From the NCBI RefSeq assembly GCF_019399895.1, contig NC_091883.1:4754377-4818376 (forward strand): a DNA stretch of 64,000 bases, written 5' to 3'. A model generated the notes under the pieces. That model was given only the letters and a program-made list of their open reading frames with translations, did no database searches and was not told the origin of the DNA. The translations under genes were made by a program, and so were the position numbers. Below, one piece after another: positions 62,769-64,000 of the stretch. Source of the DNA: Cardiocondyla obscurior (taxonomy: Eukaryota > Arthropoda > Insecta > Hymenoptera > Formicidae). Numbering within the stretch: position 1 is the first letter of the stretch; each line of letters opens with the position of its first letter.

Positions 62769-63506
62769 GTATACGTAATAAATATATGTACGGTATATAT
62801 GCACGCGAATCCCCAGGGCGTGTGTGTGCGTGCGTTAATTGTTAAGGCGGCGCTCCTCTTAAGCCGATCAACTTAAGGCGACCTAATTGAATGCGTATGT
62901 GAATATTGACTCTAACAGCAGTTTTGTTTTACATTGTCCCGATTAATAAACAGAATGTGCATGTGCCTGTGTCCTTTGCTTCTAAAACTGCCTACCAGAT
63001 TAATGCTTTCACACACGGTAATCCAGTAACACAGACCAGATACCTGCTTCTTTGCATTGTGCTCCGACTGCGATCGCGATCTGGCCAATCCGGATAACGA
63101 GATCTCCATTCTACTTTCGTTTTTCCGTACTTTCTCTATGTATTTCTACATATGTTGCAAGTGGCAATGGAAAAACGATTAAAGACAAGGAAGGAAGGAA
63201 CAACCAAAAATTAACACGTGTTAATTTGCTGCGACCACGACTGCGGCGTTAATCGGCGGATCGTTCAGACCGGCGATTAATCGTGCTACCTTAGAAATAA
63301 GATCGGAAAGAAGAGTAAAAAAATTAAAAGAAAATAAAAGGATAAGCACAAAGGCGCGACAAGCGTCGACGCTTCGGTACGAAGTACGCTCGTTTTTTTT
63401 TTCTTTTTATTTTTCTCTCAACTTTACTCAAGCTCTTGCTTTACCTTCCACGACGCCGACCGCCCTCGATTGTCAGTCTGTCCCTCTCTCTTTCGCTTCT
63501 TTTTCT

Positions 63507-63510
<4 letters not shown>

Positions 63511-63591
<81 letters not shown>
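63511..63591. repeat. CT/GA microsatellite, about 40 units
   Basis: An uninterrupted 81-nt CT run, longer than the one in intron 9. It is preceded by an imperfect pyrimidine tract from about 63480. Confidence 0.96.
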
Positions 63592-63596
<5 letters not shown>

Positions 63597-63853
63597 CGGG
63601 ATTAATTTTGATAATATAAACGCGAGGATGAAGATTATCTTGCGACGATGGGTCGAAGATGAGTTTCGTAGTTGAAACGCCTCGAAGAACGGGCGGCTAA
63701 ACGAATCTAATTCATTACACGCCGAGCGAGGGTCCTCACTCGCGGAAGAAATGTTTGCACATCGTTCTTAAGCCCGGGAGTAACATAGAGCGTTTCTCTA
63801 TCTCGAATTATATATAATAAATCTGCGGTTACACCTCAAATATTTACCGAGGA

Positions 63854-63943
63854 CGGGGATATTCGTTGTAACGGGAGTGCAGCCAGTACTGAATTCAATA
63901 GGAACGCAATTTCGTTACAACGAAAACCGATCGAATATCCCCG
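63854..63943. repeat. Imperfect inverted repeat
   Basis: cggggatattcg followed by ttgtaacg on the left is complementary to cgttacaacg and cgaatatccccg on the right, with an extra 11 nt or so in the right arm. The unpaired centre is about 40 nt. It stands directly beside the terminal AT tract. Confidence 0.8.
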
Positions 63944-63948
63944 ACCCA

Positions 63949-64000
<52 letters not shown>
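63949..64000. repeat. AT/CA compound microsatellite, cut by the window end
   Basis: AT units, then a short acacacac run, then AT units again to the last base. Its full length cannot be seen. Confidence 0.93.

Larger units (their letters stand above)
61997..64000. other. Sequence after exon 19; repeat-rich, no gene recognised
   Basis: It could be 3' untranslated and flanking sequence or a further intron. Two AATAAA hexamers occur (62777-62782 and 62944-62949). The rest is dominated by the microsatellites listed below and an inverted repeat near the end. Confidence 0.5.

Noticed and set aside
1..64000. CRISPR arrays, bacterial operons, prophage or plasmid features
   Set aside because: There are no spaced direct repeats of that kind, and the exon-intron structure shows the sequence is eukaryotic.

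Overview
The window looks like insect nuclear DNA. Coding sequence is sparse and broken into short exons with GT-AG introns, introns run from 81 bp to several kb, and homopolymer, CT, AT and CA microsatellites are common. CpG is abundant and not depleted. Together with the nature of the one large gene this suggests a hymenopteran, probably an ant; that is inference, not proof.

The main content is the 3' part of one collagen gene on the + strand. I can place 18 well-supported exons from 26946 to 57845 and a probable nineteenth at 61955. They encode about 450 residues of Gly-X-Y triple helix with non-collagenous interruptions. The first exon begins inside a glycine codon, so the 5' exons (start codon and any signal or membrane anchor) lie before the window. 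Positions 1-26945 are then mostly or wholly one very large intron. All exon junctions keep frame. The layout is: helix (exons 1-4); a 51-residue non-collagenous block with an N-glycosylation sequon (end of exon 4, exons 5 and 6); helix (exon 7 and start of 8); a 16-residue interruption; a long helix with one imperfection (exons 8-13); a short basic/acidic interruption made by two tiny exons (14 and 15); and a last helix (exons 16-18). The pattern best fits a membrane-associated collagen of the XIII/XXIII/XXV kind (Drosophila CG42342-like). That family call is from recall and is moderate.

The most unusual finding is a duplicated unit of about 1.3 kb lying in two introns of the collagen gene, at about 19646-20960 and 53815-55128. 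Both copies are in the same orientation. Each carries a matching set of splice signals on the minus strand: a 5' exon, exon A, exon B and a 44-nt exon C. This implies two related spliced transcription units antisense to the collagen gene. Inside exon B a 60-nt block has one mismatch between copies, although flanking sequence has diverged much more. A related 50-nt block ends exon A. Copy 1 also holds a near-perfect 93-bp hairpin that copy 2 lacks. I do not recognise this family.

The rest is intronic sequence with simple repeats and a few inverted or direct repeats. I see no rRNA, tRNA, CRISPR array or transposase gene.
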